The notes: generated by a model not told the origin, from the sequence alone. Positions 1 through 7,793 are shown, counted from the first letter of the stretch. The stretch: DNA of 19,182 bases from an uncultured Bacteroides sp. (GCF_910578895.1 NZ_CAJTSC010000056.1:285-19466); one strand, 5' to 3'. Numbers and translations: made by a program.

Positions 1-318
1 CAAGCTGGGAATAAAGTTCCACCATGCAGAAAATGAGTGGCACTCGTATGTTGCTGATAATAACCGTTTAGAGGGGATGCTTTGCCGGTCTGTTCTTATT
101 CCGTTTGTTCTTCACCGTTCCGCTTCCGTTTGTCCGCCTCCGCCTGTCTGTTTGGGTGGTCTCTCCGGTCGTGTTCCCCGGTGTGGCTGTCGGCTTTTTA
201 ATTCCTATCCCGAAGGAAGATAACTCCTTATAACTCCCTTTAACTCCTGCAAATGAACAAGCCGTGTCGCTGAAGCAACGTTTCCGTACAAGAATAACGG
301 AATTAAAGAAGAAATACG
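1..318. other. Upstream region with no confident gene
   Basis: No ORF here reads convincingly as a protein. One plus-strand frame is open from base 2 to a stop at 221-223 and could be the tail of a gene that starts outside the window, but its second half is rich in Cys, Pro and Arg and looks non-coding. A minus-strand ORF across 68-355 is similarly unconvincing. Three tandem copies of TAACTCC spaced exactly 10 bp apart (221, 231, 241) lie about 90-110 bp before tilS. Confidence 0.4.
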
Positions 319-326
319 TATATTTG
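319..326 (+). promoter_or_regulatory. Putative tilS promoter -7 box
   Basis: TATATTTG matches the Bacteroides -7 consensus TAnnTTTG exactly. No clear -33 TTTG lies about 20 bp upstream. The box ends 5 bases before the tilS ATG, so transcription from it would give an almost leaderless mRNA. Confidence 0.4.
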
Positions 327-331
327 CTGCT

Positions 332-1633
332 ATGGAAAAGGAAAAAGTAACGCAATACATCAATCGGAAACAGCTTTTTATGCCGACAGACAAAGTGCTC
401 GTCACTCTAAGTGGCGGTGCGGACTCCGTAGCCCTGCTGCTTCTACTACAAACATCAGGCTATAACTGCGAAGCCGCACACTGCAACTTTCACCTTCGGG
501 ATGCGGAATCCGACAGAGACGAAGCATTCGTCCGACAACTCTGCGCCAAACTGCAAGTGCCGTTGCATATCGCCCACTTCGACACCATGCGCACCGCCAA
601 AGAGCGCCGCATCTCCATTGAAATGGCGGCACGCGAACTGCGTTACAATTGGTTCGAGCATATACGGCAGCACATCAATGCCGATGTCATCGCCGTAGCC
701 CATCATCGGGACGATAGCGTAGAAACCCTTCTGCTGAATCTGATACGCGGCACCGGCATCAACGGCATGCAGGGAATACGTCCCCAAAACGGACGTGTCG
801 TGCGTCCCCTGCTCTGCCTGGAGCGCAAAGAAATTATTGCTTACCTAAACCGTATCGGACAAGATTACGTAACGGACAGCACCAATCTGCAAGACGAATA
901 TACCCGAAACAAGATACGTCTGAACCTGTTACCCCTAATGCAGGCAATCAATCCTTCCGTCAAAGAGAGTATTCTCAACACTGCCGAGCACTTGGGCGAA
1001 GTAGCCGCTATATATAAGAAAGGTATAGAGGAAGGAATAAAACGGGTACAGACCACAACGGGCATACACATCGAAGCATTGATGAAAGAACCCGCTCCTA
1101 AGGCATTATTGTTCGAAATCCTGTATCCGCTCGGCTTCAATACCGCCCAAGTGGGAGACATATACCGTGCTTTAGACGGACAACCGGGAAAGACCTTCTC
1201 TACGGAACAGTGGCGTGTCGTGAAAGACCGCGAATTTCTGTTGATTGAATCCCGCCAACAGGCAGTGCCCCCTCTACTGGCAATGGAAGAGCATGCTTTT
1301 ACCCCGGAATTTACCATCCCCCGCGACAAAGCCACCGCCTGCTTTGATGCGGACAAACTTCCGCATCCCCTATCCCTGCGTCTTTGGCAGCAAGGAGACA
1401 CTTTTGTCCCTTTCGGCATGAAAGGGACAAAAAAAGTAAGCGACTACATGACCGACCGGAAATTCTCCCTGTTGCGCAAAGAGCAACAATGGGTGCTGTG
1501 TTGTGGCAAAGAGATTATCTGGCTGGTAGGCGAAAGAACGGACAACCGTTTCCGTATCGGCACTTCTACCAAACGCGTACTTGTCATCCGCCTATCATCC
1601 CCTGAGAACGGACCAGCATCCTCCCAAAACTGA
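332..1633 (+). CDS. tilS: tRNA(Ile)-lysidine synthase TilS
   Basis: TilS ligates lysine to C34 of the tRNA-Ile CAU anticodon using ATP, so that the tRNA reads AUA codons. It is an essential cytoplasmic enzyme. The 433-residue product has the N-type ATP-pyrophosphatase P-loop SGGADS at residues 27-32, the family block AHHRDDSVET at about 123-132, and a DSTN-containing block near 182. A C-terminal substrate-binding domain follows (about 340-410, with FGMKGTKKVSDYM-like sequence). Length is normal for the long form of the family. The ATG at 332 was chosen because it keeps the N-terminal helix ahead of the P-loop. The next in-frame Met (residue 17) would remove that helix. The gene ends convergently, 44 bp from the ferredoxin gene. 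Confidence 0.95.
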   Translation: MEKEKVTQYINRKQLFMPTDKVLVTLSGGADSVALLLLLQTSGYNCEAAHCNFHLRDAESDRDEAFVRQLCAKLQVPLHIAHFDTMRTAKERRISIEMAARELRYNWFEHIRQHINADVIAVAHHRDDSVETLLLNLIRGTGINGMQGIRPQNGRVVRPLLCLERKEIIAYLNRIGQDYVTDSTNLQDEYTRNKIRLNLLPLMQAINPSVKESILNTAEHLGEVAAIYKKGIEEGIKRVQTTTGIHIEALMKEPAPKALLFEILYPLGFNTAQVGDIYRALDGQPGKTFSTEQWRVVKDREFLLIESRQQAVPPLLAMEEHAFTPEFTIPRDKATACFDADKLPHPLSLRLWQQGDTFVPFGMKGTKKVSDYMTDRKFSLLRKEQQWVLCCGKEIIWLVGERTDNRFRIGTSTKRVLVIRLSSPENGPASSQN

Positions 1634-1677
1634 AGCATAATCACCCAGTTCCCAGAGCCGCCTATCCCCTATTCTTC

Positions 1678-2511
1678 TCATAGGAGAATCCTATTTTCCT
1701 TCTGTCGTTTAAAGCAATCGGCAAGCAAGGTTGCAAATGGCGTATCAAACGTACGGGCTTTCTGCGGGCATCTTTTCACACAGGCACAGCAACGGATACA
1801 CTTTGCCGCATCGGTGGTACATTCCTCTCCTTTTCCGATAGCACTTGCCGGACAATGCGTGACACAATATCCGCAGTGACTGCAACGCTCCGCATTCACT
1901 GCCGGAATACGAGGCATGGGCACACCGCTTTTACGCAATTTCACTACTTTCCTCAAGAAGCGGAACAATGGAAAGAATGCCTGACGAGGGCGTTGGATAC
2001 GGCTGACATCAACGGCATACAGATTGTCGATGCCGGATGCTGACTCTATCTTAGTCCGTATCTTGGCACCGAATGTTTCTGCAAACTGCAAATCATCCGC
2101 ATCCGGCCGTCCTACGGCTATGGGATGCTGTTCGGTGCTGTATGAATGTTCACCAACAAACGTGGCGCCGGCAATCACTTTAAATCCTCTTTCCGAAGCA
2201 AATGCGTCCAACTCTTTCAATGCCTTTTCATAGGCACGATTGCCATAAACAACAACCAACACTGCCGGAGTTCCGGAAGCACGGATGTTTTCCATCCGCT
2301 CCAATGCCAAAGGTGCCACTTTGCCACCATATACAGGAACAGTAACCACTACCAACGTATTTTCGGGGATTTCCAATCTGCCTGCCATACGTAATGTCAA
2401 ATCTGTCTCAATGATTTCGGAAATACCTGTACCACGAACAATTGCTTCACCTATTTGTTTAGAAGTACGAGTGGGTGAAAAAGTAATCAAATGAACTGCA
2501 TGTATATTCAT
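1678..2511 (-). CDS. EFR1-type flavodoxin/4Fe-4S ferredoxin fusion protein
   Basis: This 277-residue protein has a flavodoxin-like N-terminal domain followed by a bacterial ferredoxin domain with two [4Fe-4S] sites. The FMN phosphate-binding loop is SPTRTSK at residues 12-18, and the second flavodoxin loop is near VPVYGGK (58-64). The cluster ligands are C210, C213, C216, C220 and C238, C241, C244, C248, each set ending in CP. This matches the EFR1 family, presumed cytoplasmic electron carriers whose partners are unknown. An adjacent extra Cys, C242, sits in the second motif. The gene is monocistronic: convergent with tilS and divergent from rho, with a TATCTTTG -7 box at 2597-2604 on its strand. 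The family call is firm, but the physiological role cannot be read from the sequence. Confidence 0.88.
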   Translation of the reverse strand: MNIHAVHLITFSPTRTSKQIGEAIVRGTGISEIIETDLTLRMAGRLEIPENTLVVVTVPVYGGKVAPLALERMENIRASGTPAVLVVVYGNRAYEKALKELDAFASERGFKVIAGATFVGEHSYSTEQHPIAVGRPDADDLQFAETFGAKIRTKIESASGIDNLYAVDVSRIQRPRQAFFPLFRFLRKVVKLRKSGVPMPRIPAVNAERCSHCGYCVTHCPASAIGKGEECTTDAAKCIRCCACVKRCPQKARTFDTPFATLLADCFKRQKENRILL

Positions 2512-2596
2512 AACCCTATTTCTTGATAAATGCCAATTATCTTATATTATCTCATTAGATAAACGAATTGTAAATATCTACTTATTTATAACAAAA

Positions 2597-2604
2597 CAAA
2601 GATA
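2597..2604 (-). promoter_or_regulatory. Putative -7 box for the flavodoxin/ferredoxin gene
   Basis: On the minus strand this reads TATCTTTG, an exact TAnnTTTG match about 86 bp before the start codon at 2511. No convincing -33 TTTG is seen at the expected distance. Confidence 0.5.
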
Positions 2605-2657
2605 AACTTTTAAAATCAAAAAAAAGACGATTTATTTATGAAACTCAAAATAATTAT

Positions 2658-2665
2658 TACCTTTG
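2658..2665 (+). promoter_or_regulatory. rho promoter -7 box
   Basis: TACCTTTG is an exact Bacteroides -7 match. A start a few bases downstream would give an untranslated leader of roughly 135 nt before rho. The -33 region is AT-rich without a clean TTTG. Confidence 0.65.
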
Positions 2666-2687
2666 CACCGTTGAAACACTCTGTAAC

Positions 2688-2705
2688 TCCTTACTGAGGT
2701 AAGGA
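2688..2705 (+). promoter_or_regulatory. Stem-loop in the rho 5' leader
   Basis: TCCTTAC pairs with GTAAGGA (7 bp) across a TGAG loop. It is not followed by a T run, so it is not a standard intrinsic terminator. A 6-codon ORF (MRLPVQ, 2712-2732) starts just after it. The position in the leader of a gene autoregulated in other bacteria suggests, but does not show, a regulatory role. Confidence 0.4.
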
Positions 2706-2807
2706 TTGTTTATGAGACTTCCGGTTCAATAACAAATATCCCTATTAAATCATAATTTACAAGGTAGACTTACCGATATAAGTAAAAACCATTCACACAT
2801 ATACTGT

Positions 2808-4775
2808 ATGTATAATATCATTCAATTAAACGACAAGAGTTTGTCGGAATTGCAAGCTATTGCCCAAGAGTTGGGTATCAAAAAAACAGATTCCCTCAAA
2901 AAGGAAGAACTCGTTTATAAGATACTGGACGAGCAAGCCATTGCAGGAGCAACCAAGAAAGTAGCAGCCGACAAACTGAAAGAAGAACGCAAAGGGGACA
3001 AACAAAAACGCTCTCGCGTAACAGTCAAAAAAGAAACTACGGACAAGGTATTTACAGCCAATAAAAACGGCAATCTTACAAAAGGAAAAGCCGAAGAAAC
3101 ACCTGCCGGACAAGCAGCAGAGGCAGCTAAAGAATCGGCTACAGCCGTTACTCCCGTAGCTGAAGCGGAAGTTCCCAAACGCAGACCGGGACGCCCTCGT
3201 AAAGTAAAACCGGAAGCGGCTCCCACAACGGAAGCACCCCAAACAGCTCAGGCAATCGTTCAGCCAGAAGTAAAAGCCGAAACGGAAGAGCCGAAGAAAG
3301 CAGTTGCAACTCCTCATCCCACACCGGACGAAAACCCAGTCTTATCAGAAGCGGAAAACGACTTCATCCCTATTGAAGACCTGCCTACCGAAAATATAGA
3401 ATTGCCATCGGAGCTTATCGGTAAATTTGAAGCCACCAAAACGGAAACTTCCACTCCCGTCACCGAACAGCCACAACAACAGCGTCCGCGCTTGCGCCAG
3501 CGTGACAACAACAATCCATACAATAACAATCGTAACAACAATAATAACAACCAGCGTTCTGCACAGCAACGCCCCGCACAGCAGCCATACAATAACGAAA
3601 ATTATGTTGCTTCAGAGCGCAAGCCGACAGTAGAACGCGAAAAGGCATACGAATTCGATGACATATTAACCGGAACCGGCGTGTTGGAAATCATGCAGGA
3701 CGGCTATGGCTTCCTGCGTTCATCCGATTACAACTACCTCTCTTCTCCTGATGACATTTACGTTTCACAGTCACAAATCAAACTGTTCGGGCTGAAGACC
3801 GGCGATGTAGTGGAAGGCGTTATCCGCCCGCCTAAAGAAGGCGAGAAATATTTCCCGCTGGTGAAAGTATCCAAGATTAACGGACGCGATCCGGCTTTCG
3901 TACGCGACCGTGTGCCGTTCGAGCATCTCACTCCGCTTTTTCCGGACGAGAAATTCAAACTTTGCAAAGGCGGATATTCCGATTCCATGTCTGCCCGTGT
4001 GGTAGATCTCTTTGCGCCTATCGGTAAAGGTCAACGTGCACTAATCGTTGCACAACCCAAAACCGGTAAGACTCTTTTGATGAAAGACATTGCCAATGCC
4101 ATTGCAGCCAATCACCCGGAAGTTTACATGATCATGTTGCTGATTGACGAACGCCCGGAAGAAGTTACCGACATGGCACGTACTGTCAATGCGGAAGTCA
4201 TAGCCTCTACTTTTGACGAACCTGCGGAACGTCACGTCAAGATAGCGGGCATCGTACTGGAGAAAGCCAAAAGAATGGTGGAATGCGGACACGATGTTGT
4301 TATCTTCCTTGACTCCATAACCCGTTTGGCACGAGCCTACAACACAGTTTCTCCAGCTTCGGGAAAGGTATTGTCCGGTGGTGTAGATGCCAATGCACTG
4401 CACAAGCCGAAACGCTTTTTCGGTGCTGCCCGCAACATCGAAGGCGGCGGTTCACTGACTATCCTTGCAACGGCACTGATTGATACCGGTTCGAAAATGG
4501 ACGAAGTTATCTTTGAAGAATTTAAAGGAACAGGTAACATGGAATTGCAACTCGATCGTAATCTGTCCAACAAACGTATCTTCCCGGCTGTCAACATCGT
4601 TGCTTCCAGCACCCGTCGTGATGACCTGCTGCAAGACAAGCAAACGCTGGATCGCATGTGGATACTTCGCAAGTATCTTGCTGACATGAACCCGATAGAA
4701 GCAATGGATTTCGTAAAAGACCGCTTGGAAAAAACCAAAGATAATGACGAATTCCTGATGAGCATGAATAGTTAA
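2808..4775 (+). CDS. rho: Transcription termination factor Rho, with large disordered insertion
   Basis: Rho is the hexameric RNA-dependent ATPase that terminates transcription by pulling RNA from RNA polymerase. Residues 1-42 form the Rho N-terminal helical domain. Residues 45-280 are a charged, Pro/Ala- and Asn/Gln-rich insertion, making the protein 655 residues against about 420 in E. coli. The RNA-binding domain follows, with RNP1-like DGYGFLR at 298-304. The ATPase core has Walker A QPKTGKT at 416-422, Walker B VVIFLDS at 497-503, the Q-loop around LHKPKRFFGAAR (531-542) and the R-loop around ALIDTGSKMDE (556-566). The insertion holds an AT-hook-like KRRPGRPRK (124-132) and an Asn tract (233-248). 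Work on Bacteroides thetaiotaomicron has linked this kind of Rho insertion to phase separation and gut fitness. Its stop is 39 bp from ffh, so the two are probably co-transcribed. Confidence 0.97.
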   Translation: MYNIIQLNDKSLSELQAIAQELGIKKTDSLKKEELVYKILDEQAIAGATKKVAADKLKEERKGDKQKRSRVTVKKETTDKVFTANKNGNLTKGKAEETPAGQAAEAAKESATAVTPVAEAEVPKRRPGRPRKVKPEAAPTTEAPQTAQAIVQPEVKAETEEPKKAVATPHPTPDENPVLSEAENDFIPIEDLPTENIELPSELIGKFEATKTETSTPVTEQPQQQRPRLRQRDNNNPYNNNRNNNNNNQRSAQQRPAQQPYNNENYVASERKPTVEREKAYEFDDILTGTGVLEIMQDGYGFLRSSDYNYLSSPDDIYVSQSQIKLFGLKTGDVVEGVIRPPKEGEKYFPLVKVSKINGRDPAFVRDRVPFEHLTPLFPDEKFKLCKGGYSDSMSARVVDLFAPIGKGQRALIVAQPKTGKTLLMKDIANAIAANHPEVYMIMLLIDERPEEVTDMARTVNAEVIASTFDEPAERHVKIAGIVLEKAKRMVECGHDVVIFLDSITRLARAYNTVSPASGKVLSGGVDANALHKPKRFFGAARNIEGGGSLTILATALIDTGSKMDEVIFEEFKGTGNMELQLDRNLSNKRIFPAVNIVASSTRRDDLLQDKQTLDRMWILRKYLADMNPIEAMDFVKDRLEKTKDNDEFLMSMNS

Positions 4776-4814
4776 TTTCTTGTATATTATTTCCACAAAT
4801 GTAATTAGTATAGT

Positions 4815-6137
4815 ATGTTCGATAATTTAAGCGAAAGACTTGAGAGGTCGTTTAAAATCCTGAAAGGTGAAGGTAAAATCACCGAAATCAATGTGGCAGA
4901 AACGCTGAAAGACGTGCGTAAAGCGCTTTTGGATGCCGATGTAAACTATAAAGTGGCTAAAAATTTCACCGATACCGTTAAGGAGAAGGCATTGGGACAA
5001 AACGTACTGACAGCAGTAAAGCCCAGCCAGTTAATGGTAAAAATCGTACACGATGAGTTGACACAGCTCATGGGTGGTGAAACTGCGGAAATCAACCTCA
5101 ACTCCAAACCGGCGGTAATTCTAATGTCCGGTCTGCAAGGTTCAGGTAAGACTACTTTCTCCGGAAAGTTGGCACGTATGTTAAAAACCAAAAAGAACCG
5201 CAAGCCTCTGTTAGTGGCATGCGACGTTTACCGTCCTGCCGCCATCGAACAGTTGCGCGTACTGGCAGAGCAAATTGAAGTGCCCATGTATTCCGAACCG
5301 GATAGTAAAAATCCGGTAACCATAGCTCAAAATGCCATACAGGAAGCCAAGGCGAAAGGATACGACCTTGTCATCGTCGATACAGCCGGTCGTCTTGCCG
5401 TAGACGAGGAGATGATGAACGAGATTGCCGCAATCAAAGCCGCAATCAATCCGGATGAAATCCTGTTTGTAGTAGACTCCATGACCGGACAAGATGCCGT
5501 AAACACTGCAAAGGAATTCAACGAACGTTTGGACTTCAATGGTGTGGTACTGACTAAATTGGACGGTGATACCCGTGGTGGTGCAGCTCTTTCTATCCGT
5601 ACTGTAGTGAACAAGCCTATTAAATTCGTAGGAACCGGCGAAAAGTTGGATGCTATCGACCAATTCCACCCTGCCCGTATGGCGGACCGTATCCTCGGTA
5701 TGGGTGATATTGTGTCATTGGTAGAGCGTGCGCAAGAGCAGTATGATGAAGAAGAGGCGAAACGTCTGCAAAAGAAGATTGCAAAAAATCAGTTCGACTT
5801 TAACGACTTCCTAAGCCAGATTGCACAAATCAAAAAAATGGGTAATCTGAAAGAACTTGCTTCCATGATACCGGGCGTAGGCAAGGCTATCAAGGATATT
5901 GATATTGACGACAATGCTTTTAAAAGCATCGAAGCGATTATCTACTCCATGACCCCGGAAGAACGCAGCAACCCGGCAATCCTGAACGGATCGCGTCGTC
6001 AACGCATCGCCAAAGGTAGCGGCACGAACATTCAGGAAGTAAACCGCTTGCTGAAACAGTTCGACCAGACCCGTAAGATGATGAAAATGGTGACTGGCAG
6101 CAAAATGGGTAAGATGATGCCAAAACTGAAACGATAA
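4815..6137 (+). CDS. ffh: Signal recognition particle protein Ffh (SRP54)
   Basis: Ffh binds 4.5S RNA and signal sequences of nascent membrane proteins and docks with FtsY to deliver ribosomes to the Sec translocon. The 440-residue product has the N-domain helical bundle (1-90) and the G-domain with G1 GLQGSGKTT (106-114), DVYRPAA (137-143), G3 DTAGR (189-193), G4 TKLD (247-250) and the closing GTGEK (273-277). The M-domain starts at about 325, with the RNA-binding SRRQRIAKGSG motif near residue 395 and a Met/Lys-rich tail. Length is typical. It follows rho by 39 bp with no separate -7 box seen, and a strong terminator closes the unit. Confidence 0.97.
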   Translation: MFDNLSERLERSFKILKGEGKITEINVAETLKDVRKALLDADVNYKVAKNFTDTVKEKALGQNVLTAVKPSQLMVKIVHDELTQLMGGETAEINLNSKPAVILMSGLQGSGKTTFSGKLARMLKTKKNRKPLLVACDVYRPAAIEQLRVLAEQIEVPMYSEPDSKNPVTIAQNAIQEAKAKGYDLVIVDTAGRLAVDEEMMNEIAAIKAAINPDEILFVVDSMTGQDAVNTAKEFNERLDFNGVVLTKLDGDTRGGAALSIRTVVNKPIKFVGTGEKLDAIDQFHPARMADRILGMGDIVSLVERAQEQYDEEEAKRLQKKIAKNQFDFNDFLSQIAQIKKMGNLKELASMIPGVGKAIKDIDIDDNAFKSIEAIIYSMTPEERSNPAILNGSRRQRIAKGSGTNIQEVNRLLKQFDQTRKMMKMVTGSKMGKMMPKLKR

Positions 6138-6160
6138 GAAAGAGAAATCTCCTTGTATAT

Positions 6161-6210
6161 AAATCCCGCTAATTTCATATATCAAATGAAGTCAGCGGGA
6201 TTTTTGTTTT
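6161..6210 (+). terminator. Intrinsic terminator after ffh
   Basis: AAATCCCGCT (6161-6170) pairs perfectly with AGCGGGATTT (6194-6203). A second inner stem (TTCAT with ATGAA) sits inside the loop, and a T-rich tract TTTTTGTTTT follows. The T tract also provides the TTTG that looks like the -33 box of folD. Confidence 0.9.
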
Positions 6211-6234
6211 ATTCGGTTATTTGCCCTACTTTTG
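6203..6234 (+). promoter_or_regulatory. folD promoter (-33 and -7 boxes)
   Basis: TTTG at 6203-6206 and TACTTTTG at 6227-6234 are separated by 20 bp, a near-ideal Bacteroides primary-sigma promoter. The -33 box lies inside the T tract of the ffh terminator. The predicted leader to the ATG at 6308 is about 65 nt. Confidence 0.75.
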
Positions 6235-6307
6235 CGATTGATGCTATGCGAATAATAACCAATATATACTAACTTTAAATACTCACAATAATATATTGAA
6301 ATTGAAT

Positions 6308-7189
6308 ATGACATTAATTGACGGAAAAGCGATTTCCGAACAAGTAAAGCAGGAAATTGCATCAGAAGTGGCCGAGATAGTGGCACGTGGCGGAAAACGC
6401 CCGCACCTGGCAGCTATCCTTGTAGGACACGATGGTGGCAGCGAAACTTATGTGGCAGCCAAAGTGAAAGCTTGCGAAGCATGTGGATTTAACTCCTCTC
6501 TCATCCGTTACGAAACTGATGTGACGGAAGAGGAATTATTGGCAAAAGTACGTGAACTTAACGAAGATGCGGATGTGGACGGTTTCATTGTCCAGTTACC
6601 TTTGCCCAAACATATCTCAGAACAAAAAGTGATTGAAACCATTGACTACCGCAAAGATGTAGACGGATTTCACCCCATCAACGTGGGACGTATGTCCATA
6701 GGACTGCCTTGCTATGTTTCCGCAACCCCCAATGGCATCCTCGAATTACTGAAAAGATATAACATAGAAACTTCCGGAAAAAAATGTGTGGTATTGGGAC
6801 GCAGCAATATTGTAGGCAAACCTATGGCTTCTCTTATGATGCAAAAGGCATATCCGGGCGATGCTACCGTAACCGTATGCCACAGCCGAAGTAAGGACCT
6901 GATAAAAGAGTGCCAGGAAGCCGATATCCTTATTGCCGCTTTAGGGCAACCTAACTTTGTAAAAGCGGAAATGGTGAAAGAAGGCGCTGTCGTCATTGAC
7001 GTAGGTACTACCCGTGTACCGGATACGACCAAGAAATCAGGCTTCAAACTAACCGGTGACGTCAAATTCGATGAAGTGGCTTCCAAATGTTCATTCATCA
7101 CTCCCGTACCCGGCGGTGTCGGTCCAATGACCATTGTTTCTTTAATGAAGAATACTCTGTTGGCAGGCAAGAAAGCTATTTATCAATAA
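6308..7189 (+). CDS. folD: FolD: methylenetetrahydrofolate dehydrogenase/cyclohydrolase
   Basis: FolD interconverts 5,10-methylene-THF and 10-formyl-THF in the cytoplasm, using NADP in the dehydrogenase step. The 293-residue product shows the catalytic YVAAK motif (48-52), the QLPLP signature (96-100), KDVDG (116-120), the dinucleotide-binding VVLGRSNIVGKP (161-172) and the C-terminal PVPGGVGPMT signature. An in-frame TTG at 6296 would add four residues. The ATG at 6308 is preferred because it gives the usual MTLIDGK start. It has its own promoter in the ffh terminator region and appears monocistronic. Confidence 0.96.
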   Translation: MTLIDGKAISEQVKQEIASEVAEIVARGGKRPHLAAILVGHDGGSETYVAAKVKACEACGFNSSLIRYETDVTEEELLAKVRELNEDADVDGFIVQLPLPKHISEQKVIETIDYRKDVDGFHPINVGRMSIGLPCYVSATPNGILELLKRYNIETSGKKCVVLGRSNIVGKPMASLMMQKAYPGDATVTVCHSRSKDLIKECQEADILIAALGQPNFVKAEMVKEGAVVIDVGTTRVPDTTKKSGFKLTGDVKFDEVASKCSFITPVPGGVGPMTIVSLMKNTLLAGKKAIYQ

Positions 7190-7233
7190 CAGGGATAATG
7201 CTAAAAGCATTCATCTTCTCTATCCTTCTATAT

Positions 7234-7335
7234 ATGAGGGCGTTTCGACACACCCCAAATATAGAAATCACTCCTGTCACAGATATCTGTGACAGGAGTG
7301 ATTGGGTTAATAAGAGAGTTTTGACGCACCCTCAT
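7234..7335. repeat. Nested inverted-repeat element between folD and tRNA-His
   Basis: The element is bounded by ATGAGGG (7234-7240) and its complement CCCTCAT (7329-7335), and the similarity between the two ends continues imperfectly inward. At its core, 7266-7303 is a perfect 38-bp palindrome, each half AATCACTCCTGTCACAGAT or its complement. As RNA it would form a very stable hairpin downstream of folD. There is no T run directly after it. It may be a REP- or MITE-like intergenic element, or a bidirectional terminator-like structure. No coding capacity is evident. Confidence 0.7.
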
Positions 7336-7651
7336 TATTTAGATTGTGGCAAACAAAAATTACAAAACAATTTGAGCCATTCACCATCATTCAAACCTTT
7401 TATCCTCATCTTTTCCATTTTCTCGTATTGTCCAATACAGATATACTTTAATATGGACCTACCACTCTATTCTCGCCGGAGAAAAAATTATATTTCATAT
7501 CCTTCCTATTCATCGGTTGGCAATTTATCAAAGATTCAGTAATCTATTGATTATCTTTATGAAACGGCACCAAAGTTGCTGTTTCAGTAAAATATGGGAA
7601 CTTACAAGAATAACAAATAGTTGTTTTTTCAGTAAAATATTCCTCAAAACA
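7336..7651. other. AT-rich non-coding stretch with a 22-bp direct repeat
   Basis: No believable gene is seen. An ORF running across 7087-7542 starts inside folD and passes through the palindrome, so it is rejected. The only structure is a direct repeat: 7574-7595 and 7619-7640 both read AGTTG..T.TTTCAGTAAAATAT-like sequence, with two differences in 22 bases and a 45-bp offset. The second copy is 12 bp before the tRNA-His -33 box. Confidence 0.5.
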
Positions 7652-7682
7652 TTTGCAATATCAAAAAATATCCCTACCTTTG
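7652..7682 (+). promoter_or_regulatory. tRNA-His promoter
   Basis: TTTG at 7652-7655 and TACCTTTG at 7675-7682 are separated by 19 bp, close to the Bacteroides consensus. The predicted start is near 7687. The short precursor leader begins with a GCATTT/AAATGC hairpin (7687-7701). Confidence 0.75.
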
Positions 7683-7710
7683 CAACGCATTTGAGAAATG
7701 CAGCAACATG

Positions 7711-7784
7711 GTGACTGTAGTTCAGTTGGTTAGAGCGTCAGATTGTGGTTCTGAATGTCGAGGGTTCGAGTCCCTTCAGTCACC
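7711..7784 (+). tRNA. tRNA-His (anticodon GTG)
   Basis: A full cloverleaf can be drawn. The acceptor GTGACTG pairs with CAGTCAC, the D-arm lies around GTTC...GAGC, and the anticodon stem TCAGA/TCTGA encloses loop TTGTGGT with anticodon GTG at 7745-7747. The T-arm is GAGGG-TTCGAGT-CCCTT. G7710 can serve as the genome-encoded G-1 that pairs with the C73 discriminator at 7784, a hallmark of bacterial tRNA-His. The 3' CCA is not encoded (CCG follows), so it would be added after transcription. Confidence 0.97.
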
Positions 7785-7793
7785 CCGGAAGAA

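Noticed and set aside
68..355. Minus-strand ORF of 95 codons
   Set aside because: It overlaps the tilS start, is low-complexity with aromatic and basic clusters, and has no recognisable domain.
865..1419. Long minus-strand ORF inside tilS
   Set aside because: It is antisense to a clear conserved gene and its Ser/Arg/Cys-rich product looks like a shadow frame.
6296..6307. TTG start for FolD
   Set aside because: The ATG at 6308 gives the usual family N-terminus. The extra four residues have no support.
7087..7542. Plus-strand ORF of 151 codons
   Set aside because: It starts inside folD in another frame and reads through the 38-bp palindrome and AT-rich DNA. No protein-like pattern is seen.
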